From the NCBI RefSeq assembly GCF_004569295.1, contig NZ_SPQC01000011.1:1-64000 (forward strand): a stretch of 64,000 bases of DNA. The letters run 5' to 3'. Positions 50,686-59,898 of the stretch are shown here, piece by piece. A model generated the notes under the pieces. That model saw only the letters and a list, made by a program, of their open reading frames with translations, did not search any database and was not told the DNA's origin. A program made the translations under genes and the position numbers. Each line of letters opens with the position of its first letter. Position 1 is the stretch's first letter. The stretch comes from Rothia nasimurium (GTDB lineage: Bacteria; Actinomycetota; Actinomycetes; Actinomycetales; Micrococcaceae).

Positions 50686-52350
50686 TTATTTTTCGATTGA
50701 GTCAGCCTTGTGACCGTCAACCTCATGTGCACCGTGGTGCTCATGGTGAGCTGCTTCGAGCTCAGCGGGAGTTACGGCAACTACGCGGTCTTCGAACCAG
50801 ATCTTTGAGAGACCTGCGCGGGTCTTCTCGATCAGGCCAACCTTGCCCTTCTTGTTGGGCTGAGCCGGGATGGGCTCGGGTGACTCGAAGGAGACCAGTT
50901 CATAGCGGCGGTATCCGTCGAGAGGCTTGTGAACCTCGATGAACTCACCGTGGGGGAGCTGGACGACCTTACCGGTTTCGATACCGTGCAGTACGAGCTC
51001 ACGGTCCTTACGCTGCAGAGCCAGGCAGATGCGCTGGGTGATGAAGAAGCCGATGAGGGGACCGAATACAAAGGTAAAGCGGAGCCAGTAGGCAACGTCG
51101 TTCAGCGATACGTGGAAGTGAGTTGCGATCAGGTCGGAGCTTGCCGCGATCATCAGGGCTGCGTAGCCAATGATGCCTGCTACGCCCACACCGGTACGGA
51201 AGGGGGCGTTGCGGGGGCGGTCCAGGATGTTGTGGACGCGGTTGTCCTTGGTAACCCACTGCTCGATCCAGGGCCAGAAGACCATGGCCATCATGACTGA
51301 GCCAGCCATCAGAGCGAAGGGGAGAAGGACGCTTAGAACCCAGGTGCCACCGAGGAATTCGAACTCCCAGGGCCAGGGCCAGACGCCGGGCCACAGACGC
51401 AGGGCGCCGTCACCGAAGCCTACGTACCAGTCAGGCTGGGTACCGGCCTGTACCGGTGAGGGGTCGTAGGGGCCGTAGTTCCAAATCGCGTTGATGGTAA
51501 AGGTTGCGCCGAGGAAGGCGATGATACCGAACACGATGAAGAAGAAACCGCCAGCCTTGGCTGCGTAGACGGGGCCTACGGGGAAGCCAACGACGTTGTT
51601 CTCGGTGCGGCCGGGGCCGGGGTACTGGGTGTGCTTGTGCAGTACGACCATGAACATGTGAATAGCCACGAGCAGCAGAAGCATCGCGGGGATAATCATG
51701 ATGTGCAGGGTGTAGAGGCGACCAATCACAGCGGTACCGGGGAACTCGCCACCGAAGAAGAAGAGCGAGATGTAGGTACCGACCAGCGGGATTGACTTGA
51801 AAATACCGTCAATAATGCGCAGACCGTTACCTGAGAGCACATCATCGGGCAGTGAGTAGCCGGTGAAGCCAGCCAGAATACCGATGATGAGCAGGGTGCA
51901 ACCAACAACCCAGTTAAGTTCACGAGGACGGCGGAAGGCGCCGGTGAAGAAGACGCGCAGCATGTGCACGGTCATGGCCATCATGAACATCAGAGCTGCC
52001 CAGTGGTGAATCTGACGCATGAGCAGACCACCGCGGACGTCAAAGGAGATGTCCAGGGTAGAGGCGTAGGCGGCAGACATGTGGGTGCCCTTCATGGGGA
52101 CGTAGGAACCGTCATAGGTTACCGACACCATGGTGGGGTTGAAGAAGAAGGTCAGGAAGGTACCTGAGATGATCAGGATAACCAGGCTGTAGAGCGCAAC
52201 TTCACCGAACATGAATGACCAGTGGTCGGGGAAGATTTTGCGACCGAATTCCTTGATGATGCCTGAAGCACCAACACGCTGATCTACGTAGTGGGCGATA
52301 CGACCGGTTGAGGTCTTTGCCTTGTAATCAGACTGCATTGAAGTCGACAT
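50686..52350 (-). CDS. qcrB: Cytochrome bc1 complex cytochrome b subunit
   Basis: QcrB oxidises menaquinol and carries the two b hemes. The 554-residue protein is longer than mitochondrial cytochrome b because of a C-terminal soluble extension typical of Actinobacteria. Paired heme-ligand histidines are in MRQIHHWAALMFMMAMTVH and in LYTLHIMIIPAMLLLLVAIH. The ATG overlaps the qcrA stop (TAATG). The order is qcrC-qcrA-qcrB. Confidence 0.97.
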   Translation of the reverse strand: MSTSMQSDYKAKTSTGRIAHYVDQRVGASGIIKEFGRKIFPDHWSFMFGEVALYSLVILIISGTFLTFFFNPTMVSVTYDGSYVPMKGTHMSAAYASTLDISFDVRGGLLMRQIHHWAALMFMMAMTVHMLRVFFTGAFRRPRELNWVVGCTLLIIGILAGFTGYSLPDDVLSGNGLRIIDGIFKSIPLVGTYISLFFFGGEFPGTAVIGRLYTLHIMIIPAMLLLLVAIHMFMVVLHKHTQYPGPGRTENNVVGFPVGPVYAAKAGGFFFIVFGIIAFLGATFTINAIWNYGPYDPSPVQAGTQPDWYVGFGDGALRLWPGVWPWPWEFEFLGGTWVLSVLLPFALMAGSVMMAMVFWPWIEQWVTKDNRVHNILDRPRNAPFRTGVGVAGIIGYAALMIAASSDLIATHFHVSLNDVAYWLRFTFVFGPLIGFFITQRICLALQRKDRELVLHGIETGKVVQLPHGEFIEVHKPLDGYRRYELVSFESPEPIPAQPNKKGKVGLIEKTRAGLSKIWFEDRVVAVTPAELEAAHHEHHGAHEVDGHKADSIEK

Positions 52351-53441
52351 TATGCTTCACCTGCCATTTCCTTGATGTGCTTTGCACGCTCCCAGTAGCC
52401 GGGGCCAACGGGCTCGTGGAAGTCACTCTGGGCGACCAGGTAGCCTTCGGAGTCAACTGCGATGGGCAGCTGGGGCAGGGCGTGACCTGCGGGGCCGAAG
52501 ATAACCTTGCACTCTTCTGCCGCGTCAAAGGTTGACTGGTGGCAGGGGCAGAGCAGGTGGTGGGTGCGCTGCTCGTACAGAGCGATGGGGCAGCCTACGT
52601 GGGTACAAACCTTGGAGTAGGCGTAGATGCCGTCAACGTTCCAGTTTTCGCGACCGGGGGTGACTTTCTTGATGTCAGCGGGATCCAGACGCATGAGCAG
52701 TACAACGGCCTTGGCCTTTTCCTCGAGGTAGCCGTTCTCATGGGTCAGGCTAGAGAGGGTTTCGGGCAGGACGTGGTAGGCAGAACCCAGGGTAACGTCG
52801 GCAGCCTTGATGGGGGTGCCGGAGGGGTCGCGCACGAGGCGGACGCCTTCGTCCCACAGGGTGTACTTGAGCACTGAGGGGTCTGCGGGGCCCAGGTCAC
52901 GGAACAGGGTGACGAAGGTCAGGGGAGCGAGGATAACGGAACCGATGAGGGTGTTACGAAGAAGCGGGCGACGCTTGATGCCTGATTCTTCGATGATGGT
53001 TTCAACGATTTCCTGAGCCTCTGCGCGGTCCTCTTCAGAGGTAACCGCGTGACGCTCTTCGACCATTTCGTGGTCGGGCATGAGTGAGCGTGCCCAGTGA
53101 ACGATACCGATACCGATACCGAACATGGCAAAAGCGATGCCGAGACCCAGCAGAAGGTTCTGCAGGCGAAGCATGTTGTTTGCTTCGGGGTTCATGACAT
53201 CGTAGAAGTTGCCGCTTACCTCTACACCGAAGTAGCCAATCCAGAAAAGCAGGGAGCCCAGTATGGAGATGACGAATAGCAGAACTACCTGTCGCTCGGC
53301 ACCTTTAGCTTTTTTGGAATCGACGTCGGTGAGTCGGGGAGCATGCGGGGGAAGTCCGGGGTTAGCGAACTTCTCCTGACTTGCCTCTTGAGAGGTAACT
53401 ACGGCAGCCTTTTCATGTGCGCCGTCACTATGGTTTCCCAT
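52350..53441 (-). CDS. qcrA: Cytochrome bc1 complex Rieske iron-sulfur subunit
   Basis: QcrA transfers electrons from menaquinol to QcrC through a 2Fe-2S cluster. I prefer ATG 53441 to the TTG at 53453 because GAGG just upstream then has good spacing. That gives 363 residues. The actinobacterial form has three membrane segments rather than one. Cluster ligands are in CTHVGCPI and CPCHQSTFD. The erpA gene nearby could supply the cluster. Confidence 0.95.
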   Translation of the reverse strand: MGNHSDGAHEKAAVVTSQEASQEKFANPGLPPHAPRLTDVDSKKAKGAERQVVLLFVISILGSLLFWIGYFGVEVSGNFYDVMNPEANNMLRLQNLLLGLGIAFAMFGIGIGIVHWARSLMPDHEMVEERHAVTSEEDRAEAQEIVETIIEESGIKRRPLLRNTLIGSVILAPLTFVTLFRDLGPADPSVLKYTLWDEGVRLVRDPSGTPIKAADVTLGSAYHVLPETLSSLTHENGYLEEKAKAVVLLMRLDPADIKKVTPGRENWNVDGIYAYSKVCTHVGCPIALYEQRTHHLLCPCHQSTFDAAEECKVIFGPAGHALPQLPIAVDSEGYLVAQSDFHEPVGPGYWERAKHIKEMAGEA

Positions 53442-53490
53442 GTGTTGCCTCAAATCTTCCTTGGTACGAAATTTATGTGTGTGCGTGAGC

Positions 53491-54285
53491 TTATGCAGCT
53501 CGTGAAGTCAGCCAGAGGGTGAATGCAATGACGATGACCAGGCCGAGGGTCCAGATCAGAAGACCTTCAGACACAGGGCCGAGTGAGCCAAGCTTGAAAC
53601 CACCAACCGATGCGTTAACTTCCTGGGACTTCAGGTAGGTAATGACATCGCGCTTTTCTTCGGGAGTGATGTTTGCGTCGTTAAAGACAGGCATGTTCTG
53701 CGGGCCAGTTTCCATAGCCTCGTAGATGTGCTTTTCTGAAACGCCCATCAGGGTAGGAGCGAACTTACCGCGGGTCAGAGCACCACCAACGCCAGCAGCG
53801 TTATGGCACATAGCGCAGTTTGCGAGGAATACCTTTGCACCGTTGGCTGCATCGCCCTTGGAAACATCGAGGTACTCTTCTTCGGGGATGGTGGGGCCTG
53901 CACCGAGTGATGCAACGTAGGCTGCGAGCTGCTTAGTCTGCTCATCGTTGAACTGGCCGGGCTTCAGCTGAGCCTGAACGCCCTGCATCTGCATGGGCAT
54001 GCGGCCGGTGCCTACCTGGAAGTCAACAGCAGCAGCGCCAACACCAATCAGTGAGGGGCCGTCTGCTGAGCCTTCTGCGTTAGTACCGTGGCAGGTTGCA
54101 CAGTTGGCCAGAAAGAGTTTCTGGCCTTCTGAGATGTCTTCTGCAGCGTAGGTGGTGCTTGTAGCGGCTTGAGCCTCGTTAGTAGCCGTGGCAACTGCGT
54201 AGAGGCCACCAGATAGGAAGAGGGCAAGGGCAAGCAACACGAGAGCTGCGAGCGGATGACGTCGCTTTTGAGAAAGTGCCTTCAC
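53491..54285 (-). CDS. qcrC: Cytochrome bc1 complex di-heme cytochrome c subunit
   Basis: QcrC replaces the soluble cytochrome c and passes electrons directly to CtaC. The 264-residue protein has an N-terminal membrane segment or signal (about 11-35) and two heme sites, CATCH (62-66) and CAMCH (157-161). A second membrane segment near the C-terminus anchors it. GTG start after AAAGGAA. Two heme motifs are the diagnostic actinobacterial feature. Confidence 0.96.
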   Translation of the reverse strand: MKALSQKRRHPLAALVLLALALFLSGGLYAVATATNEAQAATSTTYAAEDISEGQKLFLANCATCHGTNAEGSADGPSLIGVGAAAVDFQVGTGRMPMQMQGVQAQLKPGQFNDEQTKQLAAYVASLGAGPTIPEEEYLDVSKGDAANGAKVFLANCAMCHNAAGVGGALTRGKFAPTLMGVSEKHIYEAMETGPQNMPVFNDANITPEEKRDVITYLKSQEVNASVGGFKLGSLGPVSEGLLIWTLGLVIVIAFTLWLTSRAA

Positions 54286-54337
54286 GTCGTTGTTCCTTTG
54301 TGTGTGTGCTAGTTGGTTTACTTTTAGCGGTTACCGG

Positions 54338-54976
54338 TTACTTGAGGAAGTAGACGATAAGGAACAGGGCGATCCAGACGACGTCTACGAAGTGCCAGTA
54401 GTAAGAAACAACAATTGCTGAGGTTGCTTCGTAGTGACCGAAACGCTTAGCAACATAGGCACGACCGATGATCAGCAGGAAGGCGATCAGGCCGCCGGTT
54501 ACGTGGAGTGCGTGGAAACCGGTGGTGATGTAGAAAGCTGAACCGTAAGCACTTGACGCGATAGTCATACCTTCAGCTACAAGGTTTGCGTACTCGTAAG
54601 CCTGGAGGGAAACGAAGAACGCACCCATGACGAAGGTGAGCAGGAACCACTCAACCATGCCCCATTCACGGACATTGAAGAGGGAACCGGTGCGGCGGGG
54701 CTTGAGCTGTTCAGCCTTGAAAACACCAAACTGGCAGGTAACGGAACTCAGCACCAGCACGATGGTGTTGGCGAGAGCGAGAGGGACTTCAAGCAGCGGG
54801 GTGTTCTCAGCCCAAATATCAGGGCGAGAAGCGCGCAGAGTGAAGTACATTGCGAACAGGCCGGCGAAGAACATGAGCTCTGAGGCAAGCCAAACGACGG
54901 TGCCGACAGACACCTGGTTGGGTCGATTCAGAGCGGCGTGTGCCGACTTACTTGGGGTATGGGTTGCAGTTGTCAC
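54338..54976 (-). CDS. ctaE: Cytochrome c oxidase subunit III
   Basis: CtaE is a structural subunit of the aa3 oxidase. I set the start at GTG 54976 ([10 protein letters not shown]), because the open frame to 55057 crosses a promoter-like sequence. The 212-residue protein has about five membrane segments ([38 protein letters not shown] and others). It is first in the ctaE-qcrCAB block, as in most Actinobacteria, and is divergent from trpD. Confidence 0.94.
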   Translation of the reverse strand: MTTATHTPSKSAHAALNRPNQVSVGTVVWLASELMFFAGLFAMYFTLRASRPDIWAENTPLLEVPLALANTIVLVLSSVTCQFGVFKAEQLKPRRTGSLFNVREWGMVEWFLLTFVMGAFFVSLQAYEYANLVAEGMTIASSAYGSAFYITTGFHALHVTGGLIAFLLIIGRAYVAKRFGHYEATSAIVVSYYWHFVDVVWIALFLIVYFLK

Positions 54977-55012
54977 ATAGACATTATGTCTGTAAAAGTG
55001 CCCGTGAACCAA
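54977..55012 (-). promoter_or_regulatory. Promoter of ctaE, placed for a leaderless start
   Basis: On the minus strand TTGGTT (55012-55007), 18 bp, CATAAT (54988-54983), then 6 nt to the GTG. No Shine-Dalgarno is present. Confidence 0.6.
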
Positions 55013-55201
55013 TAGGTAAGGGGGTTTGCTAGGAGGTGTGTTGTAAATCCTGCACATCTTCCCCCTAATCTAGGGGTTTTTAGCACAGGCTTGGCGACAC
55101 GTTGTGTGTAAAACTTGCGTAACCCAACTACCAACCGCCCTGACGCGGAGAGCCCCCGCGGACGTCCGTCTCACGAGCTCGCTCGGGCGCTAAAAGAACC
55201 G

Positions 55202-55214
55202 TAGAATGTGAGCC
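55202..55214 (+). promoter_or_regulatory. -10 box placed for leaderless trpD transcription
   Basis: TAGAAT at 55202-55207 lies 7 nt before the trpD ATG, with only a weak GTGAG between. Confidence 0.5.
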
Positions 55215-56255
55215 ATGACAGGCACCATCACATGGAAACTCATTCTCAATCAACTCGTAGCCCAGCAGGACCTCTCGTCAGACCAGATTAACTGGGCCAT
55301 GCAAGACATCATGGCGGGTTCAACCCCGGAAGCTATTATCGGAGCTTTCCTAGTTGGACTTCATGTTAAAGGTGAAACTCCTGAAGAGCTTGCCGCGCTA
55401 GCACAGGGCATGCTTGACAAGGCAGAACACATAGAAGTCACCCGAGATGCTGTAGACATCGTGGGAACTGGGGGAGACCAGCAGAATACCGTCAATATTT
55501 CCACTATGGCCTCACTGGTGATTGCGGGTGCAGGTGTGCCCGTCATTAAGCACGGCAACAGGGCCTCTTCATCATCAAGTGGAAGTGCAGATGTGCTGGC
55601 CGAGCTGGGTATAAATCTAAACCTAAACATTAAAGATGTGGCAGGTGCGGTTGAGGCTGCGGGCATCACTTTCCTGTTCGCCCAGGTCTTCCACCCCTCT
55701 ATGCGGCACGTAGCACCGGCCCGCCGCTCCATTGGCGTCCCCACAGCCTTCAACTACCTCGGCCCCATGACCAACCCTGCTCGGGTTCGAGCTTCAGCCA
55801 TCGGTGTAGCGGACCCCGAGATGGCTGAGAAAATCGCCGCCGTTTTTGCTTCCCGCGGCGACCACGCCCTGATTTTCCGCGGGAATGACGGCCTGGACGA
55901 AATTACCATCACCGGTGAGTCGCAAGTTTGGGAAACCTTCAATGGGGGAATTGAGCACCATTCACTAACCCCCACCAATTTTGGTATTGAATGCGCCAGC
56001 CTGGACGATTTACGCGGGGGAGATGCCCAGCATAACGCCCAGGTTGTTCACCAGGTTCTCGACGGGACTCCTGGTCCAATCCTCAACGCGGTTTTGCTGA
56101 ATGCCGCAGCGGGCTTGACTGCTTACCGTTCGGTCGACAGCAGGCCTTTTACCGAACGCTTTGAGGAAGCCCTGCAGGATGCTCGCCATTCAGTAGAATC
56201 AGGTAAAGCTAAGACTGTGCTTGAACTTTGGATCGCTTACAGCAACAGTAAATAA
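55215..56255 (+). CDS. trpD: Anthranilate phosphoribosyltransferase
   Basis: TrpD joins anthranilate and PRPP, the second step of tryptophan synthesis. The 346-residue protein has DIVGTGGDQQNTVNIST (PRPP site), KHGNRASSSSSGSADVLAELG and FHPSMRHVAPARRSIGVPT, all family signatures. It stands alone, away from other trp genes, next to ctaE. That neighbourhood is conserved in Actinobacteria. Confidence 0.96.
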   Translation: MTGTITWKLILNQLVAQQDLSSDQINWAMQDIMAGSTPEAIIGAFLVGLHVKGETPEELAALAQGMLDKAEHIEVTRDAVDIVGTGGDQQNTVNISTMASLVIAGAGVPVIKHGNRASSSSSGSADVLAELGINLNLNIKDVAGAVEAAGITFLFAQVFHPSMRHVAPARRSIGVPTAFNYLGPMTNPARVRASAIGVADPEMAEKIAAVFASRGDHALIFRGNDGLDEITITGESQVWETFNGGIEHHSLTPTNFGIECASLDDLRGGDAQHNAQVVHQVLDGTPGPILNAVLLNAAAGLTAYRSVDSRPFTERFEEALQDARHSVESGKAKTVLELWIAYSNSK

Positions 56256-56258
56256 ACC

Positions 56259-56299
56259 AAAAAGGTGTGGCCCCAGAGTTTCTGGGGCCACACCTTTTT
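56259..56299. terminator. Bidirectional terminator, trpD / DUF3054 gene
   Basis: A perfect 19-bp stem (56259-56277 with 56281-56299) has AAAAA at one end and TTTTT at the other and a 3-nt loop. Confidence 0.95.
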
Positions 56300-56322
56300 A
56301 AAGACTGTCTACATCGAGAAAT

Positions 56323-56706
56323 TTAGGCCTTGCGGCGTACCAAGCCAAGGATAAGGCGCCAGCCCACCAAGAAGACCAGGAGGGTAAAAGCTGAGACAAG
56401 AACAAAGGCAGTTGCGGCAGTATCACCGAAGGAGAGGCGCAGGCCGAGCCCAAGCACCAGGGTGCTAACCCACATCATAAAGCCTTCAAGTAAGAGGGGA
56501 AGCTGCCGCCTGGATCTCACGGCCCACACGCCAATATGGCCAGCACAGGCAGCCAGCAAGAAAGGTGCGGCTGTGGCTAATAGCTGGGACAGCGGTTCGC
56601 GATGGCTGGTGAGACCGATGGCAATAAAAAGAAGGACGAGGGCCAGGTCAACCAGGGCACGGATAGGCTGGGAAAAATATTTACCTGAATCAACTGAACT
56701 GAGCAT
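56323..56706 (-). CDS. DUF3054 family membrane protein
   Basis: The 127-residue protein has four membrane segments (ALVDLALVLLFIAIGL, LLATAAPFLLAACAGHIGVW, EGFMMWVSTLVLGLGLRL, TAFVLVSAFTLLVFLVGWRL). The last, with FLVGWRL, matches the DUF3054 pattern. The function is unknown. It is transcribed toward trpD. Confidence 0.8.
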   Translation of the reverse strand: MLSSVDSGKYFSQPIRALVDLALVLLFIAIGLTSHREPLSQLLATAAPFLLAACAGHIGVWAVRSRRQLPLLLEGFMMWVSTLVLGLGLRLSFGDTAATAFVLVSAFTLLVFLVGWRLILGLVRRKA

Positions 56707-56793
56707 AGTTTCACTCTAACGCAGGAGCGCTAAGCTCAGCAGCTGCGCGGGCGATTGAGGGCATCTGGGGGAGCATTTTTAGCTTTACTTTAC

Positions 56794-56807
56794 ATAATGT
56801 ATATTAT
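56794..56807 (+). promoter_or_regulatory. AT-rich inverted repeat upstream of the nfeD-SPFH pair
   Basis: ATAAT-GTAT-ATTAT lies in an AT-rich island (about 56770-56815) in this high-GC region. It contains several -10-like hexamers such as TATATT. It may be the promoter or operator of the downstream pair, 127 bp away. Confidence 0.4.
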
Positions 56808-56933
56808 CGGCTTAATGGAAAGCCTGGCTGAGCTGGCCAAATCCTCTCATATCTCACGTAATGACTAGCACAGAGAAACCACATCAGGGAGAATAGATAA
56901 GTACTAACACACACCGATTTGTGGGAGGTACAC

Positions 56934-57392
56934 ATGATTGATTGGTTCGCTCAGAACCTCTGGGCTTTCTGGCTCACCGCTGCTATTGTTCTAGCCATTA
57001 TCGAGATTTTGATGCTCGACTTCGTCTTTCTGATGATGGCCCTAGCTGCCCTCTCGGCAACACTGAGCACCACCTTCCTCGATTCTTTCGTTGGGCAGGT
57101 TGTTCTTTTCGCGGTTGTTAGTATCGCTCTTCTCTTAGGGCTCCGCCCACCGCTTATTAAGCGTTTTCATCAAAGCTCACCCAATATCGCGATGAACTCC
57201 GACGGTCTGGTTGGCCAGGACGCTCTTATTACCCAGACGGTTACCGAGCAGGCCGGTCTTGCCCGTATCGCCGGTGATGCGTGGACAGCCCGCCCTGAAA
57301 GCAATCAGCTAGTTCTGCCCGAAGGGTCAACTGCAACCGTGGTAGCCATTCGCGGTGCAACCGCCTACCTAGCCCCTCACACCACAAAATAA
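56934..57392 (+). CDS. NfeD family membrane protein
   Basis: NfeD-like proteins are partners of SPFH proteins in membrane microdomains. The 152-residue protein has three N-terminal membrane segments (LWAFWLTAAIVLAIIEILML, FLMMALAALSATLSTTFL, VGQVVLFAVVSIALLLGL). A C-terminal OB-fold follows (LVGQDALITQ...). I chose ATG 56934 over GTG 56919 because GGGAGG lies at 56921-56926. It is followed 30 bp later by its SPFH partner. Confidence 0.85.
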   Translation: MIDWFAQNLWAFWLTAAIVLAIIEILMLDFVFLMMALAALSATLSTTFLDSFVGQVVLFAVVSIALLLGLRPPLIKRFHQSSPNIAMNSDGLVGQDALITQTVTEQAGLARIAGDAWTARPESNQLVLPEGSTATVVAIRGATAYLAPHTTK

Positions 57393-57422
57393 CCTTTAAC
57401 TTAAAGATTAAGGTCGTAACCT

Positions 57423-58547
57423 ATGACAGCTTCAACCATCACCACAACCATCCTGCTTACAGCCCTCGTCCTCTTGGTGCTCATCACCCTGCTCAGGGCT
57501 GTACGCATTATTCCCCAGGCCCGTGCTGGCATTGTCGAACGTCTGGGTAAGTACCACACCACCCTCAACCCCGGCTTCCACGTCACTGTTCCCTTCATCG
57601 ACCGCGTCCTGCCCCTCATTGACCTGCGTGAACAGGTCGTGTCCTTCCCCGCCCAGTCCGTTATCACCGAAGATAACCTGGTCGTCGGTATCGATACCGT
57701 GGTCTACTTCCAGGTGACCGACCCCAAGGCAGCAACCTACGAAATCACCAACTACATCCAGGCTGTGGACGAGCTAACCAGCGCCACCTTGCGCAACGTC
57801 GTCGGTGGTCTCAACCTCGAAGAAACCCTGACCTCCCGCGACCAGATCAACAGCGAACTGCGAGGGGTTCTCGACAGCACCACCGGCCGCTGGGGTATCC
57901 GCGTCTCCCGTGTCGACATCAAGGAAATTCAGCCCCCGCACTCCATCCAGGACTCCATGGAAAAGCAGATGCGGGCCGAGCGTGACCGCCGAGCCGCTAT
58001 TCTAACCGCTGAAGGCCAGAAGCAGTCACAGATCCTAACCGCCGAAGGTGACTCCCGTGCTGCGATTCTACGAGCAGAAGGTGAAAAGCAATCCCAGATT
58101 CTGACCGCTGAGGGTGACGCTAAGGCAGCTATCCTGCGTGCTGACGGTGAAGCCCAGGCCATCCAGAAGGTCTTCCACGCTATCCACGCCTCGAACCCCA
58201 GCCAGAAGCTGCTGACCTACCAGTACCTGCAGACCCTGCCCAAGCTAGCCGAAGGCGATGCTAACAAGCTCTGGTTCATTCCCACCGAGCTGGGCGATGC
58301 CCTGCGCAGTATCGGCAACGCCTTCTCACCCCTGGGTAACGAGGGCGCACCTGAGACCGAGGAAGAGTCAGCCCCGGTCACTCCCCCGTCCTCTCCCCTG
58401 GTCGACACCCCGGTCATCCGCGTGACCCCTGAAGACCTCAACCCCAACCTCGACAAGCTCGATAGCGGCGTTGAAATCCCTCAGGAGGGCGAGCTACCTA
58501 GCGGCGAATCAGCTGAGGGCACAGACCCCCACGCCCCCGGCGCCTAA
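57423..58547 (+). CDS. SPFH/band 7 (stomatin-like) membrane protein
   Basis: SPFH proteins form large membrane-associated cages that organise microdomains and often regulate membrane proteases. The 374-residue protein has an N-terminal membrane segment (ILLTALVLLVLITLLRAV) and the SPFH domain (GIVERLGKYHTTLNPGFHV, EDNLVVGIDTVVYFQV). A helical stretch follows with repeated 12-16-residue units of the type ILTAEG...SQ/AA. The C-terminal 80 residues are acidic and Pro-rich, probably disordered. It pairs with the NfeD gene upstream. Confidence 0.92.
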   Translation: MTASTITTTILLTALVLLVLITLLRAVRIIPQARAGIVERLGKYHTTLNPGFHVTVPFIDRVLPLIDLREQVVSFPAQSVITEDNLVVGIDTVVYFQVTDPKAATYEITNYIQAVDELTSATLRNVVGGLNLEETLTSRDQINSELRGVLDSTTGRWGIRVSRVDIKEIQPPHSIQDSMEKQMRAERDRRAAILTAEGQKQSQILTAEGDSRAAILRAEGEKQSQILTAEGDAKAAILRADGEAQAIQKVFHAIHASNPSQKLLTYQYLQTLPKLAEGDANKLWFIPTELGDALRSIGNAFSPLGNEGAPETEEESAPVTPPSSPLVDTPVIRVTPEDLNPNLDKLDSGVEIPQEGELPSGESAEGTDPHAPGA

Positions 58548-58551
58548 AGGT

Positions 58552-58557
58552 TATAAT
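58552..58557 (+). promoter_or_regulatory. rbpA -10 box
   Basis: A perfect TATAAT lies right after the SPFH stop codon, 83 bp before rbpA. No clear -35 is present. Confidence 0.5.
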
Positions 58558-58640
58558 AGGTATTTGGCCTGCACGGTTTACCCGCCTTTGAGTAGTCGAA
58601 AACCTGCAAGCACTTCAGTCACCGTTTATGGAGGAAGAAA

Positions 58641-58979
58641 ATGAGCGATCGCAGCCTGCGCGGTATGCGCCTGGGTTCACAGTCAATGGAAACCGAATCA
58701 GGCGTGGAGCCGGCTCCCCGCCAGCGTGTGGAGTACCGCACCGAAGACGGTGAACGAGTCTTCGTTACCTTCGCGCAGGAAGCTGAGATTCCCGCAACCT
58801 GGACCGCCAAATCCGGCAAGGAAGCCTTCTTGGTTTCTGGCGACGGCAAGGTTGAAGAGAACGCTGAAAAGCCTGTTCGTACCCACTGGGACATGCTCCT
58901 GGAGCGCCGTAGCGTCGAAGAACTCGAAGAGACCCTGCAGCAGCGTCTTGAGATTTACCGGGAGCGTCACGCCCTCTAG
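58641..58979 (+). CDS. rbpA: RNA polymerase-binding protein RbpA
   Basis: RbpA binds RNA polymerase and the primary sigma factor and stabilises the open complex. It is an actinobacterial marker. The 112-residue protein starts MSDRSLRGMRLGSQSMETE, then has the basic linker and core (QRVEYRTEDGERVFVTFAQE). The C-terminal sigma-interacting helix is THWDMLLERRSVEELEETL. Two zinc-ligand positions seen in some family members appear not to be Cys here, as in other short forms. GGAGGAA precedes the ATG. Confidence 0.96.
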   Translation: MSDRSLRGMRLGSQSMETESGVEPAPRQRVEYRTEDGERVFVTFAQEAEIPATWTAKSGKEAFLVSGDGKVEENAEKPVRTHWDMLLERRSVEELEETLQQRLEIYRERHAL

Positions 58980-58999
58980 GGTAGCCTCCCTCTAAGACT

Positions 59000-59032
59000 A
59001 AGGGCCCCGGCCAGTTATCTGGAGGGGCCCTT
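59000..59032. terminator. Bidirectional terminator, rbpA / ppm-type gene
   Basis: AAGGGCCCC (59000-59008) pairs with GGGGCCCTT (59024-59032). An inner CCAG/CTGG extends the stem. It lies between convergent genes. Confidence 0.8.
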
Positions 59033-59048
59033 GGTCTATCAACTTCTA

Positions 59049-59783
59049 TTACTTCTTGATGAGGGAGCGGACGCGCTCTGCTCGGGCCGACAAGCCCCAG
59101 CGGGTTACCTTGGTCATGGAATCAACGATGATGTTACCGTCCATCTTGGAGCTGCCGATTTCACGCTCTACAAAGGTGATGGGTACTTCTACAATCCGCA
59201 GACCGGCCTGCTCAGAGCGCCAGGCCAAATCGACCTGGAAGACATAGCCCTTGGAGTCGATGCCTTCGAGGTTAAGCTTCTGCAGGGCTTCGCGGCGGTA
59301 GGCGCGGTAGCCCGCGGTGATGTCTTTGACCTTGGTGCCCAGAATCAGTCGGGTATAAAGATTAGCGCCGCGGGAAAGAATCTGGCGGTGCAGGGGCCAG
59401 TTTTTGGTTTTACCACCGGGTACGTAGCGGGAACCGATAGCTAGGTCGGCTCCTCCTTCAATAGCCTGCAGGAGCAGGGGCAGCTGTTCGGGTTGGTGGG
59501 AGCAGTCGGCGTCCATCTCAACAAGTACGTCGTAGCCAGCTTCTAGGCCCCAGTCGAAGCCTGCCAGGTAGGCACCACCCAGGCCGTCCTTGACGGTGCG
59601 GTGGAGTACGTTGATGTGGCTGTCTTCTGCTGCCATGGAGTCGGCGAGCTGGCCGGTGCCGTCGGGGCTGTTGTCGTCGACGACGAGGATGTCGCAGTCG
59701 GGCACGGCTGCGCGCAGGCGCTCTACTACGACGGGAAGGTTTTCCTTCTCATTGTAAGTAGGAATCACGGTTAGTACTCGCAT
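59049..59783 (-). CDS. Polyprenol monophosphomannose synthase (GT2)
   Basis: It transfers mannose from GDP-mannose to polyprenyl phosphate, supplying a membrane sugar donor for glycans and mannoproteins. The 244-residue protein has [27 protein letters not shown], the metal site DAD at 91-93 ([14 protein letters not shown]) and GSRYVPGG, the standard Dpm1/Ppm1 catalytic set. No acyltransferase domain is fused, as in most non-mycobacterial forms. AAGGAGA precedes the ATG. Confidence 0.93.
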   Translation of the reverse strand: MRVLTVIPTYNEKENLPVVVERLRAAVPDCDILVVDDNSPDGTGQLADSMAAEDSHINVLHRTVKDGLGGAYLAGFDWGLEAGYDVLVEMDADCSHQPEQLPLLLQAIEGGADLAIGSRYVPGGKTKNWPLHRQILSRGANLYTRLILGTKVKDITAGYRAYRREALQKLNLEGIDSKGYVFQVDLAWRSEQAGLRIVEVPITFVEREIGSSKMDGNIIVDSMTKVTRWGLSARAERVRSLIKK

Positions 59784-59840
59784 GCGGTCTCCTTGTCATG
59801 GCCCATCCGAAACGGAGGACGGCGTGTAAACCAGTTTTTC

Positions 59841-59846
59841 ATTATA
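59841..59846 (-). promoter_or_regulatory. -10 box upstream of the ppm-type gene
   Basis: TATAAT on the minus strand, 58 bp before the start codon. No convincing -35. It suggests that the gene has its own promoter after the amidohydrolase. Confidence 0.45.
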
Positions 59847-59898
59847 TAGGGTGCAGGTGCTCGAGCGTGTATCGCGGGACCGAGGTCTGAGGTGACGC

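Noticed and set aside
59031-59444. 137-codon plus-strand frame after rbpA
   Set aside because: It overlaps the ppm-type gene in antisense and contains no recognisable domain.
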